Of a DNA stretch of 64,000 nucleotides, positions 1-8,287 are shown in pieces. The translations under genes were made by a program, and so were the position numbers. Source of the DNA: Elusimicrobiota bacterium (GTDB lineage Bacteria; Elusimicrobiota; Elusimicrobia; FEN-1173); NCBI GenBank assembly GCA_016788905.1, contig JAEURZ010000006.1:43414-107413 (forward strand). The letters run 5' to 3'. Within the stretch, counting starts at the first letter, position 1, and each line of letters opens with the position of its first letter. Under the pieces are notes generated by a model. The model was not told the DNA's origin. It saw only the letters and a program-made list of their open reading frames with translations, and did no database searches.

Positions 1-2
1 TT

Positions 3-254
3 GTTTACGCGCGGCAAGGGTCCTATTTTCTCTCGGCGGGGGAGAATCTTTTACGGACGTTGGTTGAAGGGGCGGCCGAATCCGACCGACCGCGGGTGGC
101 ACGGCAAGTTCAACAGTTGATTCATCCCCATGCGTTTGGGGGGGCCTTTCACGTTTTGGTTCAGGGGAAAAACGTGGGGGGAGTGACTTTGTCTGGAATG
201 AAAGTAAACCGTCTTCAGCGTTTGTCGCCCTTTTCAATCCAATCTAAAATTTGA
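3..254 (+). CDS. C-terminal end of an unknown protein (partial)
   Basis: An open frame runs in from the left edge and stops at 254, giving the last 83 residues of a protein I do not recognise. The frame has codon use like its neighbours and a plausible soluble composition (for example GAFHVLVQGKNVGG near the end). It converges on the alpha/beta hydrolase gene and overlaps its 3' end by 40 bases, which is more than usual here, so either the overlap is real or this frame is not coding. No start or motif is visible inside the window. Confidence 0.35.
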   Translation, partial: VYARQGSYFLSAGENLLRTLVEGAAESDRPRVARQVQQLIHPHAFGGAFHVLVQGKNVGGVTLSGMKVNRLQRLSPFSIQSKI

Positions 255-973
255 ATCTCTAGTTTTCCGTCGAAGAGTTGAACCCCGTGGGCCCCCTGAG
301 GCGTCCCCGCCGAAAGGGGTTTCCATGTGAGAAGGGAAGGCGGAGCTAACATTTTCAATCGTTCGGCGCTTGTGAAAGCGTAGAGATCCGGTTTCGCCGC
401 GATGAGGAGTGTGGGCAGGGTCAAGGAGGATATGGGGCCCTCCGTTAAAATCCCCGCGTAATTGAGGCCGGGGGATAGAAGGACCAGTGCCCGTGTGCCC
501 GGGAGGCGTGCGGAGGCGTCCAAAACCGTGTTCGCTCCGACGCTTGCGCCGATCAGAACAATTTGTTGCGGAGTGATCCCGTTCTTCTTTTTTAACGCGT
601 TGACCACCCGTTCCAAATCTCCCGGGAGATGGGCCCAAAAAGCGGGATTGCGGCCGTTGTCCGGATCCTCGAAATTGACGGGTTTCCCTGAAATCGTTCC
701 ACGGCTTCGTCCGTGGCCTCGAAGATCAAAGGCCAAGGAACCCCACCCGCGATCGGTGGTTCGCTGGAGGATTGGAGCCCATTCTTCGCGTGAGCTTCCT
801 AACCCGTGCACTGTAACGAGAACCGGGGCGCCCTTGGCCGTGGGGGCCGTGTAGGTCCCTTGCAAAATAATGGGGTCGTTCGACGTTGGTCCTTCGACAG
901 CCACATCGAAAGGTTCTGCCGCGATGCCCGCCCACCCGCCTGCCATGAGTAAGACCATCAGAAGTCGTTTCAT
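215..973 (-). CDS. Exported alpha/beta hydrolase
   Basis: A 252-residue serine hydrolase of the alpha/beta fold, probably exported, because residues 1-19 form a signal peptide (MKRLLMVLLMAGGWAGIAA). An HGLGSS oxyanion-type motif, an FDLRGHGRS strand-loop typical of lipase/esterase relatives, a G-A-S-V-G nucleophile elbow and a late GAHG histidine are visible. The substrate cannot be told; dienelactone-hydrolase or esterase-like activity is likely. The ATG at 973 is chosen because it overlaps the stop of the upstream sensor gene as ATGA and is preceded by GGAGG. It is the last gene of a four-gene minus-strand operon with FIST, TPR and CHASE-like proteins. Confidence 0.8.
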   Translation of the reverse strand: MKRLLMVLLMAGGWAGIAAEPFDVAVEGPTSNDPIILQGTYTAPTAKGAPVLVTVHGLGSSREEWAPILQRTTDRGWGSLAFDLRGHGRSRGTISGKPVNFEDPDNGRNPAFWAHLPGDLERVVNALKKKNGITPQQIVLIGASVGANTVLDASARLPGTRALVLLSPGLNYAGILTEGPISSLTLPTLLIAAKPDLYAFTSAERLKMLAPPSLLTWKPLSAGTPQGAHGVQLFDGKLEIQILDWIEKGDKR

Positions 974-1785
974 TTTCGTTTCCTCCAAAGGTAATATATC
1001 AGGAACCCCAACAATCCCTCCGCGCACAGCGCGCCGACGACAATGGCCAAGGTCGGCGGGGGCGCCTGTGGGTGAAGAAGAATCCACCAGGTTCGGTCCG
1101 CCACGGGAAGACTGAAATAGGAGTCGTAAGCCGGTGAAACATTTTTTACCCCAGGGGACGGGGAAGCGTAAATTTCGCGACCCTGCCGCTCATCAATGAT
1201 CGTGTAATAAAAATCTCGACCAACGGTTGGTGAAATCAAGTCTAGCGCCACACGGGCGATCAGAACCGATCCCTCCAGCACGCCCGTCCATTGCCCGCCG
1301 TAGTGGACCGGGGCGTAAAGGAGGATCCCCCTCCCCCCTTCCATCAGATCCACAAGTCCGGAGGCCGCGGGTTCTCCGGTGCTGACGGACCGGTGGGCCG
1401 CGGTCCACTCTTCGGAAGGATTGACCAGATTTGTTCCCTGCGTGAGCCGACGGGAAGTGAAAGGGAATCCCCACTGTCGCCTAAAACTTTCGTTTAAAAA
1501 CGCGATCGCGGAATACACCGGAGCGTCACGTAAGAGCCGGACCGCTTTTTCCTGAAAACCGGTTTCTTCCAGTGTGGCGCTCTGCCCCATTTCATAGGCC
1601 AAGTCTCCCAGGTCGCGGGTTTGGCGATCAAGGGTTTCCTGCAGGTTCGACCGCGCTTCCTGAGAAACGCCCGCTGATCTTAGGAAAAACGCGTTATGGA
1701 CAGTGTTTCGGAGGTGATGGGCGGTGGCGGCCATTCCCGATAGGATCACGATCGCCCAAACCATCCCCCACAATCGGTTCACCAT
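970..1785 (-). CDS. CHASE/Cache-like extracytoplasmic sensor protein without output domain
   Basis: A 271-residue protein with one N-terminal membrane helix (about residues 7-20), a roughly 210-residue extracytoplasmic region and one C-terminal helix (about 246-266) ending in a short basic tail. The middle resembles CHASE ligand-binding domains: a helical start, a region around LVNPSEEW, then LLYAPVHYGGQWTGVLEG and a strand pattern near RDFYYTIIDE. There is no kinase, GGDEF or HAMP domain, so it must act through a partner. Upstream lie the TPR and FIST genes; downstream a hydrolase overlaps by ATGA. The CHASE assignment is by pattern only. Confidence 0.6.
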   Translation of the reverse strand: MVNRLWGMVWAIVILSGMAATAHHLRNTVHNAFFLRSAGVSQEARSNLQETLDRQTRDLGDLAYEMGQSATLEETGFQEKAVRLLRDAPVYSAIAFLNESFRRQWGFPFTSRRLTQGTNLVNPSEEWTAAHRSVSTGEPAASGLVDLMEGGRGILLYAPVHYGGQWTGVLEGSVLIARVALDLISPTVGRDFYYTIIDERQGREIYASPSPGVKNVSPAYDSYFSLPVADRTWWILLHPQAPPPTLAIVVGALCAEGLLGFLIYYLWRKRK

Positions 1786-2931
1786 CTATTCCGGAACGTA
1801 GGGGCGCCGGATCAGCGCTTTCGCCTTGTCGTGAAGTTCCCACACGTCACGGCGTTTCAGAACGGTATGGTAGTCGGCCAAGGCGTCTTCGCGTCGGCCG
1901 ATTAAATCGAATGTTTTTCCCCGGTGGAGATACGAGAAACTGATCCAACGGTCTTCAAAGGGAAATTCAGCGAGGATATGATTGTAGAGGGCGAGGGCTT
2001 TGGCGGTTTCTTTTCGGCCCAAATAACTGTTCGCAAGAGCGTAGAACCCCCGATGTTCGAACCGCGCCCCGTAGTGAGGTCGTCCCTCTTTGATGCGGGC
2101 AAGGAAATCCAACGCTCCGGCTTCCAGTCCGTCCCAGTCCTGGGCGTCGCCCAACAAGAGGAGTTCAACAAAATGAAAAAAGGGGCTGTCTGGGAACTCC
2201 AGACGACCTTCCCGGAGGAGAGCCAAAGCCGTGGCTGGATCTTTTTCATTGTTGGCGTAAATGTTCACGAGAAAAAGGCGCGCGGGCATACGGGAGAACC
2301 GTCCTCGCGTCATGGCGAGACGAATTTCTTCAAGCCCCTGGCTTTTGGAACCACCGAAAACCATGCGGGCAAAAAACTTCACGGTGGCTGGGAGAACCGC
2401 CACGTAGTAATGAAAGATTCCGGGGCCCAAATAGGCATCGTAATTGTTTGGATTGATCTCAATGGCTTTTTGCTGAATGTCGAAAGCGCCCTTGCCGTGC
2501 CGGTAGGCGGCCAGCCAATGGCCCTGAATGGCGTCCCAGCGCGCCAGGAGGCCCAACGCCCCGCCCCAGCAAAGATGGCCGACCCCCGAGGGGTCTCCTT
2601 TCTTGACCATGGCGCGGGTCATCGCGATGGTTCGATCGGCCGTGGCGATAAACTCTTTTTCCAAGACGTCGTTTTTTTCGTCGAATTCGTTCGTCAGTTC
2701 CCACCACAGGGTGGTGGTCAATCCATAAAGCCCAATGGGGTGAGCGGGGTAGGTTTCGGACAAATGGATAAACGTGGATTTCGCTTTCGGAAAATCGAGG
2801 TTGTAGAGAGCGGTGAGACCTTCGTCAATGGCGGTGTTCATCCGTGCGTCCGCGGTGGCCGGTGGAACAGAGGCGAAGAGGGAGTTTCCCAACAAAATAC
2901 CACTTAGAAAAAGAGCGAACCCTTTATTCAT
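1786..2931 (-). CDS. Exported TPR-repeat protein
   Basis: A 381-residue protein beginning with a signal peptide (MNKGFALFLSGILLGNSLFA) followed by helical tetratricopeptide-like repeats. An early TPR-like unit covers the ALYNLDFPKAKSTFIHL stretch, and C-terminal units contain GFYALANSYLGRKETAKAL and YLHRGKTFDLIGRREDALADY. It is probably a periplasmic or outer-membrane-attached scaffold. The ATG at 2931 is preferred to a further upstream start because it begins the signal peptide and overlaps the upstream FIST gene by only 8 bases. It sits between the FIST sensor and the CHASE-like protein, so a joint sensory or envelope role is inferred. Confidence 0.7.
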   Translation of the reverse strand: MNKGFALFLSGILLGNSLFASVPPATADARMNTAIDEGLTALYNLDFPKAKSTFIHLSETYPAHPIGLYGLTTTLWWELTNEFDEKNDVLEKEFIATADRTIAMTRAMVKKGDPSGVGHLCWGGALGLLARWDAIQGHWLAAYRHGKGAFDIQQKAIEINPNNYDAYLGPGIFHYYVAVLPATVKFFARMVFGGSKSQGLEEIRLAMTRGRFSRMPARLFLVNIYANNEKDPATALALLREGRLEFPDSPFFHFVELLLLGDAQDWDGLEAGALDFLARIKEGRPHYGARFEHRGFYALANSYLGRKETAKALALYNHILAEFPFEDRWISFSYLHRGKTFDLIGRREDALADYHTVLKRRDVWELHDKAKALIRRPYVPE

Positions 2932-4105
2932 GGCAGGGTTGAAACAATCCAAAACAGCTGGTGTATCCGTGGACGTAGGTGGTGCCCCCTACCGGTCCGA
3001 TTTCTCCGTTGCAAAAAAAACCACCGAGAGGGACCGGCCCAACGTTCTGTAAAAAAAAGTCGGTGTCATGATTGGCCTTCCCGAAAAGGGATTTTCCGCG
3101 GCCCACGCACGAAAAGAGAAGTGCTCCCCGGGTTTTGGTTTTGGCTTCTCCCGTGCGGTCAAAGACCGCACGAAGATCTTCGGTCGAACTGTGAGAATCC
3201 CGGAGGTGAAATTGGATGGTTTGGCCCGGGCGAAGGGGGGAGCCGATCGCCAAAGAGCCGTTTTCGTTGTTAACGCCAAGGATGTTTCGAATAAGGAAAT
3301 CTCCTTGGGCAGGGTGATCCAGGGTGGATGTCATGGCGATCCCCACGAAAAGGGCTTGTTTCATCAGCCGGCGATCCCGGTCCGGAAGATCCGGGAAAAT
3401 GGATTGAAGCACCTCCACCGGAGGTTTTCCGTTAACGGAAATCAAGATGTTTTCGTTACACTCGGTCACGCGAAGCGGGAGACCAATGGGGCGGCATCCT
3501 TGAGCGACAACGGTCTCAAGGGCAATATTTCCTGTGAGGGCCACGCCGACCAATCCGGATCGAAGGCACAAATGGTTCAGGTAGAGGGCGTTTCGTCCGG
3601 GTTCCGACCCGCCCGAGGCCAGCCCACCCACTTTGGCAGATTTTGGAAACGCGAAATCGAGACCCAGGATAAAGTTGTCAATTCGAAAGGAAAAAGGGTC
3701 AGCCAAAAGTACGAACTGCGGGTTCTCTGTCGCTCGAACCCCCACCAGTTTTTCCCAGGCGCGGGGAGAATCATCCAGGTCGGGCAAGTCCTCCTCTTGG
3801 ATGGAAAAAGCGTGAACTTTAACATCGGGAAGAACCGCGGCGGTCAGGCTGACCCCGGGTTTTGACTCCAGTTCTTTTCCTTCGCCGATGAGCCCGGCGG
3901 CGCTCGTTCCCATGACCACCCGGCCCGGCAGTCGATCGGCCAAAAGTGCGCCGGCCTCTTCATAGCGGTCCGCAAAGTTTCGGGACACGAACAGGGCCAT
4001 GAAATCCGGCACCGCTCCATCCAATTGTTTTTTAACCGAGAGGGCCGCTTCTTTTACGGCCGTTTCCAATCGGCTTTCTGCCGAAAGCGCTGAAGCCCAT
4101 TTCAT
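2924..4105 (-). CDS. FIST domain sensory protein
   Basis: A 393-residue cytoplasmic protein matching the FIST_N plus FIST_C architecture. The N-terminal half has PDFMALFVSRNFADRYEEAG and a VVMGTSAAGLIGEGKE stretch typical of FIST_N. The C-terminal half ends with LGGFFCNGEIGPVGG and a Y-V-H-G-Y-T segment, the hallmark end of FIST_C. FIST proteins are predicted to bind small ligands such as amino acids and usually sit beside signalling genes. The ATG at 4105 is used; a GTG at 4123 in the same frame is possible, with AAGGTGG lying between. First gene of the four-gene operon; divergent from the NYN gene. Confidence 0.85.
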   Translation of the reverse strand: MKWASALSAESRLETAVKEAALSVKKQLDGAVPDFMALFVSRNFADRYEEAGALLADRLPGRVVMGTSAAGLIGEGKELESKPGVSLTAAVLPDVKVHAFSIQEEDLPDLDDSPRAWEKLVGVRATENPQFVLLADPFSFRIDNFILGLDFAFPKSAKVGGLASGGSEPGRNALYLNHLCLRSGLVGVALTGNIALETVVAQGCRPIGLPLRVTECNENILISVNGKPPVEVLQSIFPDLPDRDRRLMKQALFVGIAMTSTLDHPAQGDFLIRNILGVNNENGSLAIGSPLRPGQTIQFHLRDSHSSTEDLRAVFDRTGEAKTKTRGALLFSCVGRGKSLFGKANHDTDFFLQNVGPVPLGGFFCNGEIGPVGGTTYVHGYTSCFGLFQPCHE

Positions 4106-4312
4106 AGGGTTCGATGATACCACCTTGCGCGGATCCCGGCTAGACGGGTTACCGACCCGATAAAGAAGAGACCCCCTTGGGGCAATCCTTTGAAGAGGTT
4201 CGGATGGCGGTTTACCTTAGGCTCCGATTGGCGTATGATTGAAGCATGGTCAATTCCCGCATCGTTGGGGCCTCCTTTCTGGGCGGTTGTAGGTCGCGCT
4301 CCGGGTGATTTG

Positions 4313-4777
4313 ATGGCCCAATTCGTCGTTGATGGGTACAACGTTATTTGCCAATCGGAGGCGCTTTCATCCGGTTTGCTTCGGGAGCGACGGGAGAAGT
4401 TGCTCCGTTTCATCGAAGATCGCCAGCCCCAAGGGAGTCGTTCCCATTCGGTCACCGTGGTGTTCGATGGGCAAGCGGATGTTTCTTCTCCCCCGTGGAC
4501 GGGGACAACACGAGTTCTCTTTTCACCGGGGAAGGACGCGGACAAGTTAATTAAGGATTTGGTGGACGATTTAGCGAATCCCCGTGAAGCGGTTGTGGTG
4601 ACGGATGACCGGGCCATTCAGCGGTGGGTGCGCGGTGTCGGGGCACAGGTCTTGGGGGTTCAATCTTTTCTGGCGGCGGGGACCCCCGCCGTCCAACCGC
4701 GAAAAGCGGACAAAATTTCTCGGGACGATATTGACGCGATCAACCGGGAATTGTGGAATTTATGGAAGCTGAAATAG
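4313..4777 (+). CDS. NYN domain (YacP-like) ribonuclease
   Basis: A 154-residue protein of the YacP/Rae1-like NYN family, PIN-fold RNases. It opens with QFVVDGYNVI, the conserved first acidic strand, followed by LLRERREKLLRFI, a mid-protein VVFDG acidic strand, DADKLIKDLV and VVTDDRAI, which together supply the acidic metal site. In other bacteria the family cleaves mRNA or matures rRNA. The ATG at 4313 is chosen since the family normally starts just before the DGYN strand; the ribosome-binding site is weak. Its stop lies 16 bases inside sfsA, so the two are translationally linked. Confidence 0.8.
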   Translation: MAQFVVDGYNVICQSEALSSGLLRERREKLLRFIEDRQPQGSRSHSVTVVFDGQADVSSPPWTGTTRVLFSPGKDADKLIKDLVDDLANPREAVVVTDDRAIQRWVRGVGAQVLGVQSFLAAGTPAVQPRKADKISRDDIDAINRELWNLWKLK

Positions 4778-5490
4778 TCTTTTCGCCACCGTTGGCGCGG
4801 GGGATCCTCCTGAAGCGCTACAAGCGTTTCTTGGCGGATGTGCGTCTTGAAACCGGGAGAACAGTGACGGTCCATTGCCCCAATACGGGGAGCATGAAAA
4901 GTTGTTCCGAGCCTGGACGCCCCGTGGCGCTCAGTTATCATCCCGATCCTGGAAGAAAACACCGGTACACGTGGGAGATGATTGAAATGGACGCGGGCTG
5001 GGTGGGTGTCAATACCGGGATTCCCAACGGCTTAGCGGGTTTGGCCGCCCAGTACGGACTGATTCCAGAGTTCATCAGTTTCACGGATGTCCGGCGGGAA
5101 GTGCGCTACGGCGTCAACAGTCGGATTGACCTTTTGTTGGAAGGGCCGCCGGGCCGGTGTTGGGTTGAAATAAAAAATGTGACCTTGCTGGAAGGGGACG
5201 CGGTTTCTTTTCCGGACGCGGTCACCGAACGCGGGAAGAAACATTTGGAAGAATTGACTCGGGTGGTGCAGAGGGGCGATCGCGCCGCCATGCTGTTCGT
5301 GGTTCAGCGCCCGGAGGGAAAGGTATTTCGCGCCGCGGACCACATTGATCCCGCGTACGGGGAATCCCTCCGACGGGCCGTTGACGCGGGTGTTGAGGTT
5401 TTGGTTTACCGGGCCATCGTGGGTCCTGACCGGATTCGTTGGGGGGACCCTATCCCCAAAGATTTTTCAATCCCATCAGAGAGAGGATAA
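4762..5490 (+). CDS. sfsA: SfsA family DNA-binding/nuclease protein
   Basis: A 242-residue SfsA homologue of normal length. Conserved elements visible are LLKRYKRFLADV near the start, the TVHCPNTGSM motif, VGVNTGIPN, SRIDLLLEG, VEIKNVTL (part of the PD-(D/E)XK-like nuclease core), FPDAVTERGKKHLEEL and AAMLFVVQRPE. SfsA was named for sugar-fermentation stimulation in E. coli and binds nucleic acid; its physiological target is unclear. A GTG at 4753 is an alternative start nine bases upstream. The gene overlaps the NYN gene and is followed after 3 bases by ebfC. Confidence 0.93.
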   Translation: MEAEIVFSPPLARGILLKRYKRFLADVRLETGRTVTVHCPNTGSMKSCSEPGRPVALSYHPDPGRKHRYTWEMIEMDAGWVGVNTGIPNGLAGLAAQYGLIPEFISFTDVRREVRYGVNSRIDLLLEGPPGRCWVEIKNVTLLEGDAVSFPDAVTERGKKHLEELTRVVQRGDRAAMLFVVQRPEGKVFRAADHIDPAYGESLRRAVDAGVEVLVYRAIVGPDRIRWGDPIPKDFSIPSERG

Positions 5491-5493
5491 CGT

Positions 5494-5793
5494 ATGTTTG
5501 ACAAAATGAAGCAGTTGATGGATATGCGCAAGATGGCTCAGGAAGCGGAACGGCGCTTGGGGGATCTGCGCATTGAAAAAAAAGCATTGGGTGGAAAGTT
5601 AGTCATTGTGGTGAATGGAAACCATCGGGTGGAGAGCTTGTCGATCGACGACACGTTGTTAAACCCCGGACAGAAAACGACACTTGAAAAATCTTTGGCG
5701 GCGCTCCTGACAGAAACCGGTGAGGCGGTTAAGCGTGAGGCCGCTTCGAAAGCCATGGAAATGATGAAAGGGATGAATCTTCCCGGAATGTGA
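5494..5793 (+). CDS. ebfC: YbaB/EbfC nucleoid-associated protein
   Basis: A 99-residue YbaB/EbfC family protein that binds DNA as a dimer. It starts with a Met-rich amphipathic helix (MFDKMKQLMDMRKMAQEAERR), followed by the LVIVVNGNHRVESLSID strand pair and a long helix ending MMKGMNLPGM, all family hallmarks. A good GAGAGGATAACGT leader precedes the ATG. In many genomes ebfC sits between dnaX and recR; here it follows sfsA. Its stop codon is overlapped by the GTG of a tiny zinc-ribbon gene. Confidence 0.92.
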   Translation: MFDKMKQLMDMRKMAQEAERRLGDLRIEKKALGGKLVIVVNGNHRVESLSIDDTLLNPGQKTTLEKSLAALLTETGEAVKREAASKAMEMMKGMNLPGM

Positions 5794-5912
5794 GAACGCC
5801 TGACCCGAGAGACGTTTCCGTTTGTCTTTTGTGCGGGGGAACCGCTGTGTCGCGCAAGTGTAAAATTATTTGCCTCAACTGTGGTTCCACGCGGGATTGT
5901 TCGGATCCCTGA
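5790..5912 (+). CDS. 40-residue zinc-ribbon protein
   Basis: A very short frame beginning with GTG at 5790 that overlaps the ebfC stop by four bases (GTGA). The 40-residue product contains a CxxC pair (C12-LL-C15), two single Cys (C24, C28) and a second pattern C31 to C37 with the tail TRDCSDP. The Cys spacing (CLLCGG, then CKIICLNCG, then DCSDP) looks like a small treble-clef or double zinc ribbon. Similar tiny Cys-rich proteins ending in DCSD-type tails occur widely in bacteria, as far as I recall, with no known function. Coding status rests on the Cys pattern and the translational coupling. Confidence 0.6.
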   Translation: MRTPDPRDVSVCLLCGGTAVSRKCKIICLNCGSTRDCSDP

Positions 5913-5924
5913 GCCCTCCCGCCG

Positions 5925-8135
5925 TTATTCGGTTATTTCTTCCTCAGGAGGCGGTTCGTTGGTTTCGTGGTCCACGGGACATAAATCCGTGGGGACGGTC
6001 CCCTCGCGGAAGGCCTCGAGTACGACGTGGGGGCAGGTGGGCAGGGCCAGATATCCGGTGTCACGATCGATTTTTGAAAACAGGATGCCGGGGGGGGCTT
6101 GAAAGTCGCGGTTGGGCACGTATTTCGTCGCTTCCGTCATATACTCGGTCCAAAGGGGAACGGTGGTTCCCGCGCTGGTTAATTTTTTCCCCAACGACGT
6201 AAAATCGTCGTAACCAATCCAAACACCTGTCACCAAATCCGGAACATAGCCCATAAACCACAGGTCCCTCATGTCCTGGGTTGTGCCTGTTTTTCCGGCC
6301 ACAGGTCGGCCCAAGCGGCGGGCGTAGGAGCCCGTCCCTTCCTGAATCACCGCTTGCATGAGGCGAGTGATCAGATAGGCATTTTGAGGGGACACGCTGG
6401 GCGTCCCTTGGATCACATTTTCTTCTAAAACTTTTCCGTCGCGGTCCACCACGCGGGTTACGGTGTAGGGATCCATGTGAACCCCATTGTTGGCGAAGGT
6501 CCCAATGGCACTTGTCATTTCGAGAGGAGTGACAACCGAGGAACCGAGGGCCAGGGAAAGAACGGCGTCCAGGGGACTGTTGATTCCAGAGCGATGGGCG
6601 ATGTCCACCACGGCTTTGGGGCCAACCCGATCGATCAGTCGAACCGAAACCAAGTTCCGGGATCCCGCTAAACCCCGGCGAAGAGAGATGGGGCCCAAAA
6701 ATTTGTTGTCCCAGTTTTGCGGGGCCCAGATCGGGTCGGGTTGATCGGGTTTCCGGGGCAAGAGGTAGTATCCCGTGACCATTTCCCGGAGCGTGGCGTA
6801 ATCCGTGGCTTCGGCCACCAGGCGGGGGCGACGTTCCATGTCGGTGAAAGCGATGGGGAGGTCGTCGACAATGGTGGCGGCTGTCATCCCCGCGTCCAAG
6901 GCGGCTAACCACACGAAAGGTTTAAAGGTTGAGCCCGGCTGACGCTTGGCTTGCAACACGCGATTGAACTGGCTCTCTTGAAAATTGCGGCCCCCCACGA
7001 GGGCTCTTACGCCGCCGGTGTGGGGATCCAGAGAGACGAGCGCTCCTTGGACCGGAACCGGTTCGGGGAAATCATCGGGTTCTTCTTCTTTCTCTGGGGC
7101 CGCTTTCCATTTTTTCCAGCGGTCAAAAAAGTCTTGTGTGATTTCTTTGCTTTTCAGCAGGCCTTCCAAGCGTTGCTCCGCGTATCGGTCGTCAAAGGAG
7201 TTCCAATGCCGCTGCGTGATTTCTTCCGCGGCGCGCTGCATGCGGACGTCCAAGGTGGTGAAGATGGACAATCCCCCTTTGTAGAGGGCTTCTGTCCCGT
7301 ATTTGGGCTCCAATTGAATGCGAACACTTTCGACGAAGTAGGAAGCGTGTGCGGTATCGGCCTTTTTTCGCTCAAACAGATGGGGTACGGCGATGGCGTG
7401 CAGTTGTTCTTTTTCGGTAATATAGCCCTCGTCTTTCATGCGTTGAAGAACTATATTCCTTCGCCGGATAGCGCGGTCGGGCCGCCGAAAGGGGGAAAAT
7501 CGTTCTGGCCCTTTGGGCAAACCGGCCAAGAGAGCGCATTCCGGCAAGGTGAGATCCGTGGCGGATTTATCAAAGAAAGTGCGGGCCGCCCGCTCGATGC
7601 CGTAGGCCCCATGGCCAAAATAAATTTGGTTGATGTAGAGCTGAAGGATTTCGTCTTTGCTCAAGTTCCGTTCGATCTGAAGAGTGAGAAGGAGTTCTTT
7701 CACTTTCCGAGAAAGAGTGCGTTCCCGTGTCAGGAAGATGTTTTTGGCCAATTGTTGGGTAACAGTGGAGGCCCCTTGAACAAGACGTCGGGCGCGAATA
7801 TTTTTCCAAAGGGCACGAAGGATCCCACGCGTGTCAATCCCCATATGGGAGTAAAAATTGTTGTCCTCGATGGCCAAAACGGCCCGCCGCATATTGACCG
7901 GAATTTCGGTCAAGGGGAGCAGGCTACGTTTCTCGATAAAAAGTTCGGAAATAAGTTCCCCGCGAAAATCGTAAACCTTCGTGACCAGAGACGGGGTGTA
8001 GTTGTCCAGGCTGTGGACGGGAGGAAGGTCCACTAAAAAGTGCCGTAAGAAAAGGCCGAGGGCCAAAACCGCGAAGATGAAACCCGTCAAGAGAATTGAG
8101 ATCAGGGCTCGATGGCGAACGAATGGATTGTTCAT
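5925..8135 (-). CDS. Penicillin-binding protein 1A family (transglycosylase/transpeptidase)
   Basis: A 736-residue bifunctional class A PBP that polymerises and cross-links peptidoglycan in the periplasm. Residues about 13-33 form the membrane anchor. The GT51 glycosyltransferase domain is clear: AIEDNNFYSHMG, QGASTVTQQLAKN, RKVKELLLTLQIER and QIYFGHGAYGIE. The transpeptidase domain carries the SxxK motif in GSTFKPF, an SxN motif in AGSRNLVS and the KTG motif in GKTGTTQD. Length and domain order match MrcA/PonA relatives. It converges on the ebfC operon with a 12-base gap and is divergent from the tRNA-Asn gene. Confidence 0.95.
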   Translation of the reverse strand: MNNPFVRHRALISILLTGFIFAVLALGLFLRHFLVDLPPVHSLDNYTPSLVTKVYDFRGELISELFIEKRSLLPLTEIPVNMRRAVLAIEDNNFYSHMGIDTRGILRALWKNIRARRLVQGASTVTQQLAKNIFLTRERTLSRKVKELLLTLQIERNLSKDEILQLYINQIYFGHGAYGIERAARTFFDKSATDLTLPECALLAGLPKGPERFSPFRRPDRAIRRRNIVLQRMKDEGYITEKEQLHAIAVPHLFERKKADTAHASYFVESVRIQLEPKYGTEALYKGGLSIFTTLDVRMQRAAEEITQRHWNSFDDRYAEQRLEGLLKSKEITQDFFDRWKKWKAAPEKEEEPDDFPEPVPVQGALVSLDPHTGGVRALVGGRNFQESQFNRVLQAKRQPGSTFKPFVWLAALDAGMTAATIVDDLPIAFTDMERRPRLVAEATDYATLREMVTGYYLLPRKPDQPDPIWAPQNWDNKFLGPISLRRGLAGSRNLVSVRLIDRVGPKAVVDIAHRSGINSPLDAVLSLALGSSVVTPLEMTSAIGTFANNGVHMDPYTVTRVVDRDGKVLEENVIQGTPSVSPQNAYLITRLMQAVIQEGTGSYARRLGRPVAGKTGTTQDMRDLWFMGYVPDLVTGVWIGYDDFTSLGKKLTSAGTTVPLWTEYMTEATKYVPNRDFQAPPGILFSKIDRDTGYLALPTCPHVVLEAFREGTVPTDLCPVDHETNEPPPEEEITE

Positions 8136-8206
8136 GGGCCCCTATCCTACGTTTTTGGAAAAGACCCATCAAGATTTTTTCGACGATAGAGAAGGCGCCC
8201 ATGGGC

Positions 8207-8235
8207 TTGCGGACCCAATGAGGGGATGCTAGAAT
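8207..8235 (+). promoter_or_regulatory. Sigma-70-type promoter for tRNA-Asn
   Basis: TTGCGG at 8207-8212 and TAGAAT at 8230-8235 are separated by 17 bases, with the tRNA 5' end 18 bases further down. This is the expected placement for a tRNA promoter with a short leader. Confidence 0.6.
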
Positions 8236-8269
8236 CCCAACGCTATAGATTTTTCCCCGGTAGCTCAAT

Positions 8270-8276
8270 GGTGGAG
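8270..8276 (+). promoter_or_regulatory. Shine-Dalgarno-like GGTGGAG in the tRNA D arm, serving the intron HNH gene
   Basis: GGTGGAG lies 11 bases before the ATG at 8288. Since that ATG is the first intron codon, any ribosome-binding site must be in the tRNA exon; this D-loop/D-stem segment is the only purine-rich match there. Use in translation is inferred. Confidence 0.4.
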
Positions 8277-8287
8277 CATTCGACTGT

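Noticed and set aside
1924..2907. 327-codon plus-strand frame opposite the TPR gene
   Set aside because: It mirrors the TPR gene with no start signal; the minus-strand product has a signal peptide and TPRs.
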